Source: an uncultured Collinsella sp.
Lineage (GTDB): Bacteria; Actinomycetota; Coriobacteriia; Coriobacteriales; Coriobacteriaceae
DNA: 13,570 nt
Direction: 5' to 3'
NCBI GenBank assembly: GCA_900547805.1
Contig: URIE01000045.1
Location: 1-13,570 of the forward strand
The notes under the pieces are model-generated. The model searched no databases. It had not been told where the DNA came from and worked only from the letters and a program-made list of their open reading frames with translations. A program made the translations under genes and the position numbers. Of the stretch, positions 1 through 6,512 are shown piece by piece (position 1 is the stretch's first letter; the number at the start of each line of letters is the position of its first letter).

Positions 1-912
1 ATGTTCGCGCGCGACTTTACGCGCCTGAAGGCCGCCTTTGATGCTGCCGACAACTGCCCACTGGGTGCTGCCGCGCTTGCCGGTACGAGCTATCCGCTCG
101 ATCGCCAGATGACGGCTGCCGAGCTTGGCTTTGCGGGCGTGATTCCCAACTCGCTCGATGCGGTTTCCGACCGTGATTTCCTGCTCGATCTGCATTACGC
201 CGGCTCCGTCATGGCCATGCACCTGTCGCGTCTTTCCGAGGAGATCGTGCTATGGTCGAGCTCCGAATTTGGTTTTATCACGCTTTCCGACTCGTACTCC
301 ACCGGCTCGTCCATCATGCCGCAGAAGAAGAATCCCGACTTTGCCGAGCTTATCCGCGGCAAGAGCGGCCGTGTGTATGGCAACCTGGTGCAGCTGCTTG
401 TGACCATGAAGGGCCTGCCGCTTGCTTATAACAAGGACTTGCAGGAGGACAAGGAGGGCGCGCTCGATACCGCTCACACGCTTATGCAGTGCCTGTCGGT
501 TATGGCCGGTATGATTTCGACTTGGACCGTCAACGAGGATGCCATGGCGCGCGAGTGCGGCGTGGGGCACCTTGCCGCTACCGATGTTGCCGATTACCTG
601 GCCAAGCGTGGCCTGCCGTTCCGTGAGGCGCATGCCGTGGTGGGCCATCTGGTCCTGATGTGCGAGAAGCGCGGCTGCAATCTTGAGGGCCTGCCGTTTG
701 AGGTGTTCCAGGAGGCAAGCCCGCTCTTTGAGCGCGATATTACCGAGGCGCTCGACATCCCGTCGATTGTCGCCGCGCGCACGACCGAGGGCGGCACCGC
801 TCCTGCCGCCGTTGCCGTGCAGCTTGAGCGTGCCGAGGCGCAGCTCGTGGCCGACGAGGGTGTGTTTGGGTCACTGACTAAGGTCGTCGAGATGGGCCAC
901 GGGGTAAAGTAG
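1..912 (+). CDS. argH: Argininosuccinate lyase, C-terminal part (5' truncated by window edge)
   Basis: Catalyses the last step of arginine synthesis, splitting argininosuccinate into arginine and fumarate; cytosolic homotetramer of the fumarase/aspartase superfamily. The visible 303 residues carry the N-S-L-D-A-V-S-D-R-D block (50-59) and the superfamily signature GSSIMPQKKNPD at 102-113, whose serine pair lies in the flexible catalytic loop. The C-terminal helical region with EGGTAPAAV near the end also fits ArgH. Family members are about 460 residues, so roughly 160-180 N-terminal residues lie upstream of the window; the ATG at base 1 is an internal Met (MFARDF in the family context), not the start. 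The gene ends with TAG at 910-912 and is followed by an intrinsic terminator, so it is probably the last gene of an arg transcription unit. Identity is secure; only the 5' end is unknown. Confidence 0.96.
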   Translation: MFARDFTRLKAAFDAADNCPLGAAALAGTSYPLDRQMTAAELGFAGVIPNSLDAVSDRDFLLDLHYAGSVMAMHLSRLSEEIVLWSSSEFGFITLSDSYSTGSSIMPQKKNPDFAELIRGKSGRVYGNLVQLLVTMKGLPLAYNKDLQEDKEGALDTAHTLMQCLSVMAGMISTWTVNEDAMARECGVGHLAATDVADYLAKRGLPFREAHAVVGHLVLMCEKRGCNLEGLPFEVFQEASPLFERDITEALDIPSIVAARTTEGGTAPAAVAVQLERAEAQLVADEGVFGSLTKVVEMGHGVK

Positions 913-964
913 GGCTTTGGCTGAAGCTGTTTTTGCCATGTATTGATAAATCATTTTTTGCTTA

Positions 965-997
965 ACGGGCGCCTGCTGATGTGGGCGTCCGTATTTT
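965..997 (+). terminator. Intrinsic terminator after argH
   Basis: A 10-pair stem (965-974 with 983-992, including G-U pairs), an 8-base loop, then ATTTTG. It lies about 50 bases after the argH stop. The T tract is short, so termination may be incomplete. Confidence 0.72.
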
Positions 998-1076
998 GTT
1001 GCTATGGGGGAGGGGCTTGTCGAGAACTTCTGTAGGACCTTTGGGCAGGTTGTGAAGGGGGTACGTTCGCGGGTGG

Positions 1077-1123
1077 CATCCGACCGTCTGCTCTGTTCGA
1101 TGCGGTTGATGGGCGGTCGGATG
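1077..1123. repeat. 10-bp inverted repeat in the argH-ndk gap
   Basis: CATCCGACCG at 1077-1086 is the exact reverse complement of 1114-1123, with a 27-base spacer. An additional 8-bp complementarity, ACTTCTGT at 1026-1033 with ACAGAAGT at 1145-1152, would enclose it. No T run follows, so it does not look like a terminator. No convincing gene was found in 998-1206; its role is unknown. Confidence 0.4.
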
Positions 1124-1206
1124 GTACTCTAATCGGGCTTCGAAACAGAAGTGACACATATGGAGCGCTTTAATAAATTGTATCGTTTCAATAGACAGCT
1201 TTTTGT

Positions 1207-1234
1207 TTAACTGCAGCTAAAACTCTGTTACGAT
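1207..1234 (+). promoter_or_regulatory. Candidate ndk promoter
   Basis: TTAACT (1207-1212) and TACGAT (1229-1234) are separated by 16 bases; each matches the sigma70-type consensus at four of six positions. The likely transcript start is near 1241, leaving a leader of about 57 bases before the ndk ATG. Pattern-based only. Confidence 0.4.
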
Positions 1235-1297
1235 GCAGTCCAGGCGGGTGCCGGAATGGGACTTGGGCACGCGCGAACCTACTTGAAAGGCTACCTT

Positions 1298-1702
1298 ATG
1301 GCTATCGAGAAGACCTTCATCATGATTAAGCCCGACGCCGTGCGCGACCGCAAGATCGGCGAGATTGTTGCTCGCATTGAGCGCAGCGGCCTTGTCATCG
1401 AGCGCATGGAGATGACCACGCTCGAGCGCGCTACCGTCGAGGAGCACTACGCCCACTTGGCAGATAAGCCCTTCTTTGGCGGTCTCTGTGACTTTATGAC
1501 GAGCGGTCCGGTCGTCAAGATGGTCGTTTCCGGTCTCTCCGCTGTCTCCAAGATGCGCACTCTCATGGGCGCTACCAACCCGCTTGACGCTGCTCCCGGC
1601 ACCATTCGCGGCGATTTCGCTGTCGATGTCAACGCCAACGTGATTCACGGCTCCGACTGCCTGGAGAACGCCGAGATCGAGATCAAGCGCTTCTTTGGCT
1701 AA
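1298..1702 (+). CDS. ndk: Nucleoside diphosphate kinase
   Basis: Transfers the gamma phosphate of ATP to other NDPs and dNDPs through a phosphohistidine, balancing the nucleotide pool in the cytosol. The product is 134 residues, slightly short of the usual 135-150. Family marks are the N-terminal EKTFIMIKPDAV with Lys11, HYAHL around Tyr51, FMTSGPV near 66-72, R87, R104, and the active-site segment NVIHGSD with His117. An upstream in-frame ATG at 1256 would add 14 unrelated residues; I choose ATG 1298 because GAAAGG (1285-1290) lies seven bases before it and the protein then begins at the conserved family start. It is a single gene between two terminators, convergent with rpiB. Confidence 0.97.
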   Translation: MAIEKTFIMIKPDAVRDRKIGEIVARIERSGLVIERMEMTTLERATVEEHYAHLADKPFFGGLCDFMTSGPVVKMVVSGLSAVSKMRTLMGATNPLDAAPGTIRGDFAVDVNANVIHGSDCLENAEIEIKRFFG

Positions 1703-1742
1703 ACCAGCTTTGACTCCTTAAAGCTGTTAGCGTGTGGCTTGG

Positions 1743-1779
1743 GCGCCGCGGAATTCCATCCGCGGCGCTCTTTTTATTT
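1743..1779 (+). terminator. Intrinsic terminator of ndk
   Basis: GCGCCGCGG (1743-1751) pairs perfectly with 1760-1768 around an 8-base loop and is followed by TCTTTTTATTT. A strong rho-independent terminator about 40 bases after the ndk stop. Confidence 0.93.
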
Positions 1780-1817
1780 CAGTAGACTTTTGTTAAATGC
1801 CCACAAATCTACTAAAG

Positions 1818-1852
1818 AGCCCCCGTCCGGACGTTTCTTTCGGGCGGGGGCT
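1818..1852 (-). terminator. Terminator hairpin of rpiB (minus strand)
   Basis: A 12-pair stem (1818-1829 with 1841-1852, one G-U) with an 11-base loop. Read on the minus strand it follows the rpiB stop by about 28 bases and is followed by CTTTAGTAGATTT, a weak T tract. On the plus strand there is no T run, so the minus strand is the likely direction. Confidence 0.65.
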
Positions 1853-1879
1853 GGCGTTAGCGTATGGCTTTGTAAGTCT

Positions 1880-2347
1880 TTAGGCCTCGTCGACGACCTT
1901 GAGGCCGCGCGTGCGGTCGATCTCGTTGAGGAGATTGACGCGACGCTCGTGGCGGCCGCCCTCAAACTCGGCGTCGAGCCACTCGTCGACAATCATCTTG
2001 GCGAGCTCGGAGCCCACGACGCGGGCGCCAAAGGCGAGCACGTTGGTGTTGTTGTGCATGCGGGAGAGCTTGGCGCTGAAGGGTTCGGAGCACACGACGG
2101 CGCGCACGCCCTCTACCTTGTTGGCAGCCAGGCTAATCCCGACGCCGGTGCCACAGATGAGGATGCCCAGGTCGACGTCGCCGTTGGCAACGGCCTTACC
2201 CACCTTGTAGCCGGCGATGGGGTAGTCAAAGCTCTCGGAGGTGTCGGTGCCAAAGTTCACGACCTCGCAGCCGCGCTCCTTCAGGTGCTCGGAGATGATG
2301 TTCTTGAGCTCGACGGCGGCATGGTCGTTGCCGATACCAATCTTCAT
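1880..2347 (-). CDS. rpiB: Ribose-5-phosphate isomerase B
   Basis: Interconverts ribose 5-phosphate and ribulose 5-phosphate in the non-oxidative pentose phosphate pathway; LacAB_rpiB family, cytosolic. The 155-residue product starts MKIGIGNDHA, with the Asp8-His9 pair of the family, and has the catalytic cysteine in ILICGTGVGIS (Cys65), MHNNTNVLAFG (His98-Asn99) and the C-terminal substrate-binding EGGRHERRV. The reading frame is open upstream to 2533, but the start at 2347 fits the family and has AGAGGA a few bases before it; the extra 62 codons show no family similarity. Some relatives isomerise allose, galactose or other sugar phosphates, so the physiological sugar is inferred. Divergent from the cysteine desulfidase gene. 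Confidence 0.95.
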   Translation of the reverse strand: MKIGIGNDHAAVELKNIISEHLKERGCEVVNFGTDTSESFDYPIAGYKVGKAVANGDVDLGILICGTGVGISLAANKVEGVRAVVCSEPFSAKLSRMHNNTNVLAFGARVVGSELAKMIVDEWLDAEFEGGRHERRVNLLNEIDRTRGLKVVDEA

Positions 2348-2429
2348 GAGTGGTTCCTCTCTGGTCTGTGCGGCGCAAGTGCTAAAGGTGTTTACCGCGT
2401 TCGACTGCATGATAACGCGACTCTTGCGT

Positions 2430-2448
2430 AAACGCTCGGGCGTTTTTT
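2430..2448 (+). terminator. Small terminator-like hairpin in the rpiB/cyuA divergent region
   Basis: AAACGC (2430-2435), loop TCGG, GCGTTT (2440-2445), then a T run reaching 2448. It is oriented as a plus-strand terminator, although no plus-strand gene precedes it here. It could stop a short plus-strand transcript antisense to the rpiB leader or read-through from the ndk side, or may be fortuitous. Confidence 0.4.
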
Positions 2449-2563
2449 GATCAAACGCTTTAGCATGCAACAAGATCGGCTTCTCATGAATAATGCCGCC
2501 AATTTGTGCTTGAGCGCCGTCCGCCGGAACCATGGTTGCGGTTTTTGATGCATTGTTATCAAA
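2446..2563. promoter_or_regulatory. Two TTTGAT/ATCAAA inverted-repeat sites between rpiB and the desulfidase gene
   Basis: TTTGATCAAA is a perfect 10-bp palindrome at 2446-2455; the same half-sites recur as TTTGAT (2544-2549) and ATCAAA (2558-2563) separated by 8 bases. Both lie in the 271-base divergent intergenic region and the second is about 55 bases before the desulfidase start. The half-site resembles FNR/CRP-family half-sites, but the spacing (0 and 8 rather than 4) does not match FNR. Candidate operators only. Confidence 0.35.
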
Positions 2564-2618
2564 TAAAAGAGCTAATTATTTTCGAGACCCCAGTCCGTTA
2601 TACAAGTAGGAGATACCT

Positions 2619-3938
2619 ATGCCTACCGATTCCCTTCGTGATGCCGCGTTTTGCGATGTTTTGAACCGCGAGCTTGTCTGTGCGCTCGGCTGCACCGAGC
2701 CCATTGCCGTTGCCTATGCAGCGGCACTGGCGAGCCAGACGCTCGGTTGCGAGCCCGATCATATGGACGTTGCCTGCTCGGGCAACATCATCAAGAACGT
2801 TAAGAGCGTGACCGTGCCCAACTCGGGTGGTATGCACGGTATTGAGGCGGCAGCCGTGCTGGGTGCCGTGGGTGGCGACGCTAAGAGCGCTCTCGAGGTG
2901 CTCGAGAGCGTTAACGATGAAGACCGTGCGCGCGTGGCCGAGCTCCTCGCCGACGCCGGCTACTGCGATGTGTCGCTTGTCGAGGGTGTGCCCAACCTCT
3001 ACATCAAGGTGACTGCCACGGCCGGGGGCCATACCGCGGTCGTCGAGATTACCGATCATCACACCAATGTCACGTGCCATACGCTCGACGGTATTCCGGT
3101 ATGCGGCAAGTCGGCGGGGGAGTGTGCCGCCTGCGCCGAGCGCGTGGTGGCCGAGCGGGCGGCGGATAAGGCCGACACGCCCATGTCGATTGAGTCCATC
3201 ATCGACTTTATCGAGGACGGCGACATTGAGGACGCCCGCGCTGCCGTTGAGCGTCAGATTGAGCTGAATGGCGCGATCAGTGCCGAGGGCCTCGCGCACG
3301 CTTGGGGCGCCGAGGTGGGCCGCACGCTGCTGGGTGCTCGTGCCGATGACGTCGCCTGCCGTGCCCGTGCCCGTGCGGCCGCCGGATCTGACGCCCGCAT
3401 GAACGGTTGCGCGCTGCCGGTCGCCATTGTGTGCGGCTCGGGTAATCAAGGCATTACCTGCGCATTGCCCGTCATGGAGTATGCCGAGTACCTGCGCTGC
3501 GATCACGAGCGCCTGGTGCGCGCCGTGATGCTGTCCGATCTTATCGCCGTGCATATCAAGAGCTATATTGGTGCGCTCTCGGCGTTTTGCGGTGCGATTT
3601 GCGCCGCGTGCGGTGCCGGCGCAGCCATTACCTGGCTGTGCGGTGGCACGCGCGAGCAGATTGGCGCGACGGTCTCGAATACGCTTGGCAACGTGGGCGG
3701 CATCGTGTGCGATGGCGCCAAGGCGAGTTGCGCGGCTAAGATTTCGGCAGCCGTGGACGCTGCGATTCTGGGCCACGATATGGCTATGCAGGGCCGTGGC
3801 TTCCGTGCCGGCGAGGGCCTCATCCAGGATACCGTCGAGCAGACGATCGCCAGCATGGGCTATGTAGGCCGTGTGGGCATGAAGGACACCGACGTCGAGA
3901 TCCTCAACATCATGATCGGCAAGACTCAAGTGTGCTAG
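2619..3938 (+). CDS. cyuA: L-cysteine desulfidase (CyuA/CdsB, UPF0597 family)
   Basis: Oxygen-sensitive iron-sulfur enzyme that breaks L-cysteine into sulfide, pyruvate and ammonia; related to the alpha subunit of the Fe-S L-serine dehydratases. The 439-residue protein has the family's N-terminal LGCTEPIAVAYA (Cys25 is the proposed catalytic base), SGNIIKNVKSVTVPNSGG (54-71) followed by HGIEAAAVLG, CGSGNQGITCALPV (272-285), and a Cys-rich helical region with C324, C328 and C331, likely Fe-S ligands together with C281. The length is normal for the family. ATG 2619 is preceded by TAGGAG with six bases between. It appears to be a monocistronic gene divergent from rpiB and ends in a hairpin that overlaps its stop codon. 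Some family members are simply annotated as serine dehydratase-like; cysteine as substrate is inferred from the family. Confidence 0.88.
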   Translation: MPTDSLRDAAFCDVLNRELVCALGCTEPIAVAYAAALASQTLGCEPDHMDVACSGNIIKNVKSVTVPNSGGMHGIEAAAVLGAVGGDAKSALEVLESVNDEDRARVAELLADAGYCDVSLVEGVPNLYIKVTATAGGHTAVVEITDHHTNVTCHTLDGIPVCGKSAGECAACAERVVAERAADKADTPMSIESIIDFIEDGDIEDARAAVERQIELNGAISAEGLAHAWGAEVGRTLLGARADDVACRARARAAAGSDARMNGCALPVAIVCGSGNQGITCALPVMEYAEYLRCDHERLVRAVMLSDLIAVHIKSYIGALSAFCGAICAACGAGAAITWLCGGTREQIGATVSNTLGNVGGIVCDGAKASCAAKISAAVDAAILGHDMAMQGRGFRAGEGLIQDTVEQTIASMGYVGRVGMKDTDVEILNIMIGKTQVC

Positions 3939-3965
3939 TTACGCGGTTTTACCAAACCGCGTAAC
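3938..3965 (+). terminator. 12-bp perfect hairpin overlapping the cyuA stop codon
   Basis: GTTACGCGGTTT (3938-3949) pairs with 3954-3965 around the loop TACC, starting on the last base of the TAG stop. There is no U tract after it, so it is either a non-canonical terminator or a 3' end stabiliser. Structured repeat copy A follows two bases later. Confidence 0.5.
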
Positions 3966-3967
3966 CA

Positions 3968-4084
3968 GTCGACGCTGCAAACGCCCCTAAGCGGCAATCT
4001 GCCTTTCAATCGTCGGGCATGGCCAGAAGGCCTATGCCCTCCTCTTTCAAGGCACATTGCTCGCTTAGGGGCATTTTCGCTGAC
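3968..4084 (+). repeat. Structured repeat, copy A (candidate structured RNA)
   Basis: A 117-base element with a near-complete hairpin fold. From outside inwards: GTCGACG/CGCTGAC (3968-3974 with 4078-4084, one mismatch, one G-U); an 11-pair perfect stem (3983-3993 with 4062-4072); GCAA/TTGC (3994-3997 with 4057-4060); TGCCTT/AAGGCA (4000-4005 with 4049-4054); GGGCAT/ATGCCC (4015-4020 with 4034-4039); and GGCC/GGCC (4021-4024 with 4029-4032) closing an AGAA loop. Copy B at 8430 shares the unpaired and inner segments, including a 17-base identical block at 3993-4009, but has a different, still paired, closing stem. Copy A lies between the convergent cyuA and HAD genes. It is four T's short of a good intrinsic terminator. 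Function unknown; it could be a small RNA, a 3'-end processing element or a dispersed palindromic repeat. Confidence 0.8.
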
Positions 4085-4127
4085 TTGTGCTCAACCTGCG
4101 GCGCCATTTTGTTTGGAGCGAGGGGTC

Positions 4128-4886
4128 CTATGACAGTTCGTCGGCTACTTGGTGTTCGTAGAAGGCTTCTACTACGGCGTTAAAGTCTCGGGCGAAGTCT
4201 TCCATGGTTCCGCGCCAGGTGGCTCGGCTGGGCTTGCCCTGGCCCACAAAGGCGGTTTGGATGCCGCAATCGGGGGACGGGAAGTCGCGTTTGGGATCGT
4301 TGCCCACCATAAGGACCTCGTGCGGCTCGAGCCCCATCACCTGAAGCTGCTCGAGATAGTAGGTGGCATCGGGCTTGCAGCGGGTGGTGTTTCCCATGTG
4401 CGTCACGAGCTCAAAGGGGGCGTCGGCCAGGTCGCCCCAACCCATGCGGCACTCTATGGCTCCCTGCGTAAAGCTGGGGTTGGTGAAGAGCGCGCAGCGC
4501 AGCCCTGCGTCCTGTACGGCCTGAAGCGCGGCGTGTGCGCCCGGCATGGCGTGGGCGTTGATGACATCGTCGTTCTTGTACGGCAGGACTTCGCGGTCGT
4601 AGTAGGTAAACGCCTCGTAGATGAGTGGGTCCGAGAGGCAAATGCCGCACCGGCGCTCAACCTCTTCTTGGTAAAACTCAAGATTGGTGCGGTTGTCCGT
4701 GCCGCTGCGGCGATTGGCGTTGAGGTCGACCAGGATGGTGCCGAGGCGTGCCATCGTGCCACCGCGGCTGCGGCGCCCGATATCCGCGAGCATCGATGAG
4801 ACATCCTTAAAATAGCGAAGGATGAACGCGTTGAGGTTGATGCTAAGAAGCGTCTCGTCCATATCGAAAACGACTGCTTTGAGCAC
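4128..4886 (-). CDS. HAD-superfamily hydrolase, probable phosphatase
   Basis: Haloacid dehalogenase-type phosphohydrolase of 252 residues; substrate unknown. Motif I is VVFDMDET with Asp8 (nucleophile) and Asp10 (acid/base), motif II is LFTNPS with Thr135, motif III is Lys171 in RCKPDATYY, and motif IV is VGNDPKRDF with Asp198 and Asp201. The insertion between motifs I and II (about 15-115) is mostly helical, as in C1-cap subfamily I enzymes. The frame is open upstream to 5057, but homologues start just before motif I; I therefore choose GTG 4886, which has GAAAGG seven bases before it, over the extended ATG starts. It is convergent with cyuA and divergent from rpsA across a 315-base gap. Pyrophosphatase, phosphoglycolate or sugar-phosphate phosphatase activity are all possible. 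Confidence 0.85.
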   Translation of the reverse strand: MLKAVVFDMDETLLSINLNAFILRYFKDVSSMLADIGRRSRGGTMARLGTILVDLNANRRSGTDNRTNLEFYQEEVERRCGICLSDPLIYEAFTYYDREVLPYKNDDVINAHAMPGAHAALQAVQDAGLRCALFTNPSFTQGAIECRMGWGDLADAPFELVTHMGNTTRCKPDATYYLEQLQVMGLEPHEVLMVGNDPKRDFPSPDCGIQTAFVGQGKPSRATWRGTMEDFARDFNAVVEAFYEHQVADELS

Positions 4887-4975
4887 GCGGGCACCTTTCT
4901 CGTAAATTTGATCTAGAGTCGTTGGCTCCGGATACTTTACCCCAAAGCCAAATGCCTGGCTGGTTATCGTCAAGT

Positions 4976-5017
4976 TGTGGAGACGTGTGTTCATAAGATT
5001 ACGAAAAAGTCTCCACA
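4976..5017. promoter_or_regulatory. 9-bp inverted repeat in the HAD/rpsA divergent region
   Basis: TGTGGAGAC (4976-4984) and its exact reverse complement GTCTCCACA (5009-5017) are 24 bases apart, in the control region shared by the minus-strand HAD gene and rpsA. It may be an operator or an RNA hairpin in the HAD leader. The rest of 4887-5201 holds a 10-bp palindrome CGGGGCCCCG (5171-5180) in the rpsA leader and no promoter that I could call with confidence. Confidence 0.4.
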
Positions 5018-5201
5018 CGAGTAAAAAATCGCAGTTCACGCTTGAAATCGAACTCATTTCCCCGTAACCTATACGAACGTGATTGCATAAGCGTCACATT
5101 AGTATCTGTCGGCTCCCGAGTGTTCCTAAACGTTGTGTGCTTGTCGCACCCTTCTGTAGGTCCTAGCAATCGGGGCCCCGTAGTTCGAAAGGGGTCCACC
5201 T

Positions 5202-6368
5202 TTGAGTGAGATTCAGAACTCGTCCATTTTCTCTCTTGACGATGTCAATGAGGAGGAGATGAACAACCTCATCGACGGTACGATTACCGACTTTGATGAG
5301 GGCGATCTCGTTAACGGCACTGTCGTTAAGATCGAGCATGACGAGGTGCTCGTTGACATCGGATTCAAGTCCGAGGGCGTTATCCCGGTCCGCGAGCTGT
5401 CCATCCGCAAGGACGCTAACCCTGCAGACATCGTTGCACTCGGTGATCCCATCGAGGCTCTGGTTCTCCAGAAGGAGGACAAGGACGGTCGTCTGGTCCT
5501 GTCCAAGAAGCGTGCCGAGTACGAGCGTGCTTGGAACCGCATCGAGGAGAAGTTCAACTCCGGCGAGAACGTCGAGGGCGAGGTTATCGAGGTTGTCAAG
5601 GGCGGCCTGATCCTCGACATCGGCCTGCGTGGCTTCCTGCCCGCTTCCCTCGTCGACCTCCGTCGTGTCAAGGACCTCACCTCCTACATGGGCACCCGCA
5701 TCGAGGCCCGCGTCATCGAGATGGATCGCAACCGCAACAACGTCGTCCTCTCCCGTCGCGTCGTGCTCGAAGAGTCCCGTAAGGCCGAGCGCTCCGAGAT
5801 CCTGTCCAAGCTCAAGTCCGGCATGCGTCTCCAGGGCACCGTTTCCTCTATCGTCGACTTCGGCGCCTTCGTCGACCTCGGCGGTATCGACGGCCTCATC
5901 CACATCTCCGAGCTCTCCTGGAACCACGTCAACCATCCTTCCGAGGTTGTCAAGGTCGGCCAGGAGGTCGAGGTCGAGGTTCTCGACGTCGATCTCAACC
6001 GCGAGCGCATCTCCCTGGGTCTCAAGCAGACCACCGAGGATCCGTGGCGCGCACTGGTCAAGAAGTACCCCGTCGGCGCTATCGTCGAGGGCACTGTGAC
6101 CAAGCTTGTCCCGTTCGGCGCTTTCGTCGACCTGGGCGAGGGCATCGAGGGCCTGGTGCACATCTCCGAGATGGCCAACAAGCACGTCGATCAGCCTTCT
6201 CAGGTCACCCACGTGGGCGACAAGGTTCAGGTCAAGGTCATGGAGATCGACCTCGACCGTCGTCGTATCTCCCTGTCCATGAAGTCCGCTGCTGAGACTC
6301 TGGGCGTCGAGATTGAGGTTACCCCGCTGCCTTCCGAGAAGAAGGACGAGGAGACCGACGCCGAGTAA
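5202..6368 (+). CDS. rpsA: 30S ribosomal protein S1 (four S1 domains)
   Basis: RNA-binding ribosomal protein that helps mRNA bind to the 30S subunit. The 388-residue product has an acidic N-terminus (SLDDVNEEEM) and four S1 OB-fold repeats at about 34-104, 121-190, 207-276 and 292-361. The last two are the canonical, best conserved type (VDFGAFVDLGGIDGLIHISELS; VPFGAFVDLGEGIEGLVHISEM). The tail is short and acidic. Four repeats fit the shorter S1 proteins of actinobacteria and other Gram-positives rather than the six-repeat proteobacterial form. The start is TTG 5202, preceded by AAAGGGG (5188-5194) with seven bases between; no in-frame ATG lies nearby. Codon usage is strongly biased to C-ending and preferred codons (GTC, CTC, ATC, TCC), as expected for a highly expressed gene. 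An intrinsic terminator follows. Confidence 0.96.
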   Translation: MSEIQNSSIFSLDDVNEEEMNNLIDGTITDFDEGDLVNGTVVKIEHDEVLVDIGFKSEGVIPVRELSIRKDANPADIVALGDPIEALVLQKEDKDGRLVLSKKRAEYERAWNRIEEKFNSGENVEGEVIEVVKGGLILDIGLRGFLPASLVDLRRVKDLTSYMGTRIEARVIEMDRNRNNVVLSRRVVLEESRKAERSEILSKLKSGMRLQGTVSSIVDFGAFVDLGGIDGLIHISELSWNHVNHPSEVVKVGQEVEVEVLDVDLNRERISLGLKQTTEDPWRALVKKYPVGAIVEGTVTKLVPFGAFVDLGEGIEGLVHISEMANKHVDQPSQVTHVGDKVQVKVMEIDLDRRRISLSMKSAAETLGVEIEVTPLPSEKKDEETDAE

Positions 6369-6392
6369 ATCGGTTCGACGATCATTTCTTTT

Positions 6393-6426
6393 AAGGGATC
6401 CGTCCGCAATGGACGGGTCCCTTTTT
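6393..6426 (+). terminator. Intrinsic terminator of rpsA
   Basis: A 13-pair stem (6393-6405 with 6411-6423, one G-U), a 5-base loop and a T run from 6422 to 6426. It lies about 25 bases after the rpsA stop and ends 22 bases before the left target duplication of the IS. Confidence 0.93.
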
Positions 6427-6448
6427 GCATTTGGCGCCGAAATGCGCA

Positions 6449-6456
6449 ATGCTTTC
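6449..6456. repeat. Target-site duplication, left copy
   Basis: ATGCTTTC, identical to 7819-7826; direct repeat adjoining the left IS end. Confidence 0.8.
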
Positions 6457-6485
6457 GGTACCGTCAAGATTCTTTCGCAAATTGA
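6457..6485 (+). repeat. Left terminal inverted repeat of the IS
   Basis: 29 bases beginning GGTACCG and ending with a 16-base block that is perfectly repeated, inverted, at the other end; the outer 13 bases match at six positions. Confidence 0.78.
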
Positions 6486-6512
6486 TTTAGCCGTCTCCGG
6501 CCCCGTCCTCTT

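Noticed and set aside
1004..1132. Possible 42-codon ORF after the argH terminator
   Set aside because: No ribosome binding site and it runs through the 10-bp inverted repeat.
1739..2431. Plus-strand open frame over the rpiB gene
   Set aside because: Antisense to rpiB, runs through two terminator hairpins, and has no recognisable domain.
2598..3929. Long minus-strand open frame opposite the cysteine desulfidase gene (443 codons)
   Set aside because: Composition is rich in His, Arg and Gly typical of a G+C-rich antisense frame, no family motif, and the plus-strand gene is clearly CyuA.
3968..4084. Integron attC site as an explanation for the structured repeats
   Set aside because: No GTTRRRY/RYYYAAC core pair, no integrase or cassette array, and the copies flank ordinary genes 4.4 kb apart.
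3968..4084. Simple intrinsic terminator as the full explanation for the structured repeats
   Set aside because: Neither copy has a proper U tract after the stem, and terminators do not need the conserved inner loops and blocks seen in both copies.
4887..5057. N-terminal extension of the HAD protein to the ATG at 5057
   Set aside because: It would add 57 residues with no family similarity before motif I, and it crosses the 9-bp inverted repeat; GTG 4886 has a good ribosome binding site.
5163..6467. Long minus-strand open frame opposite rpsA (434 codons)
   Set aside because: Asp/Leu/Val-rich mirror of the biased rpsA codons; no start signal or motif.
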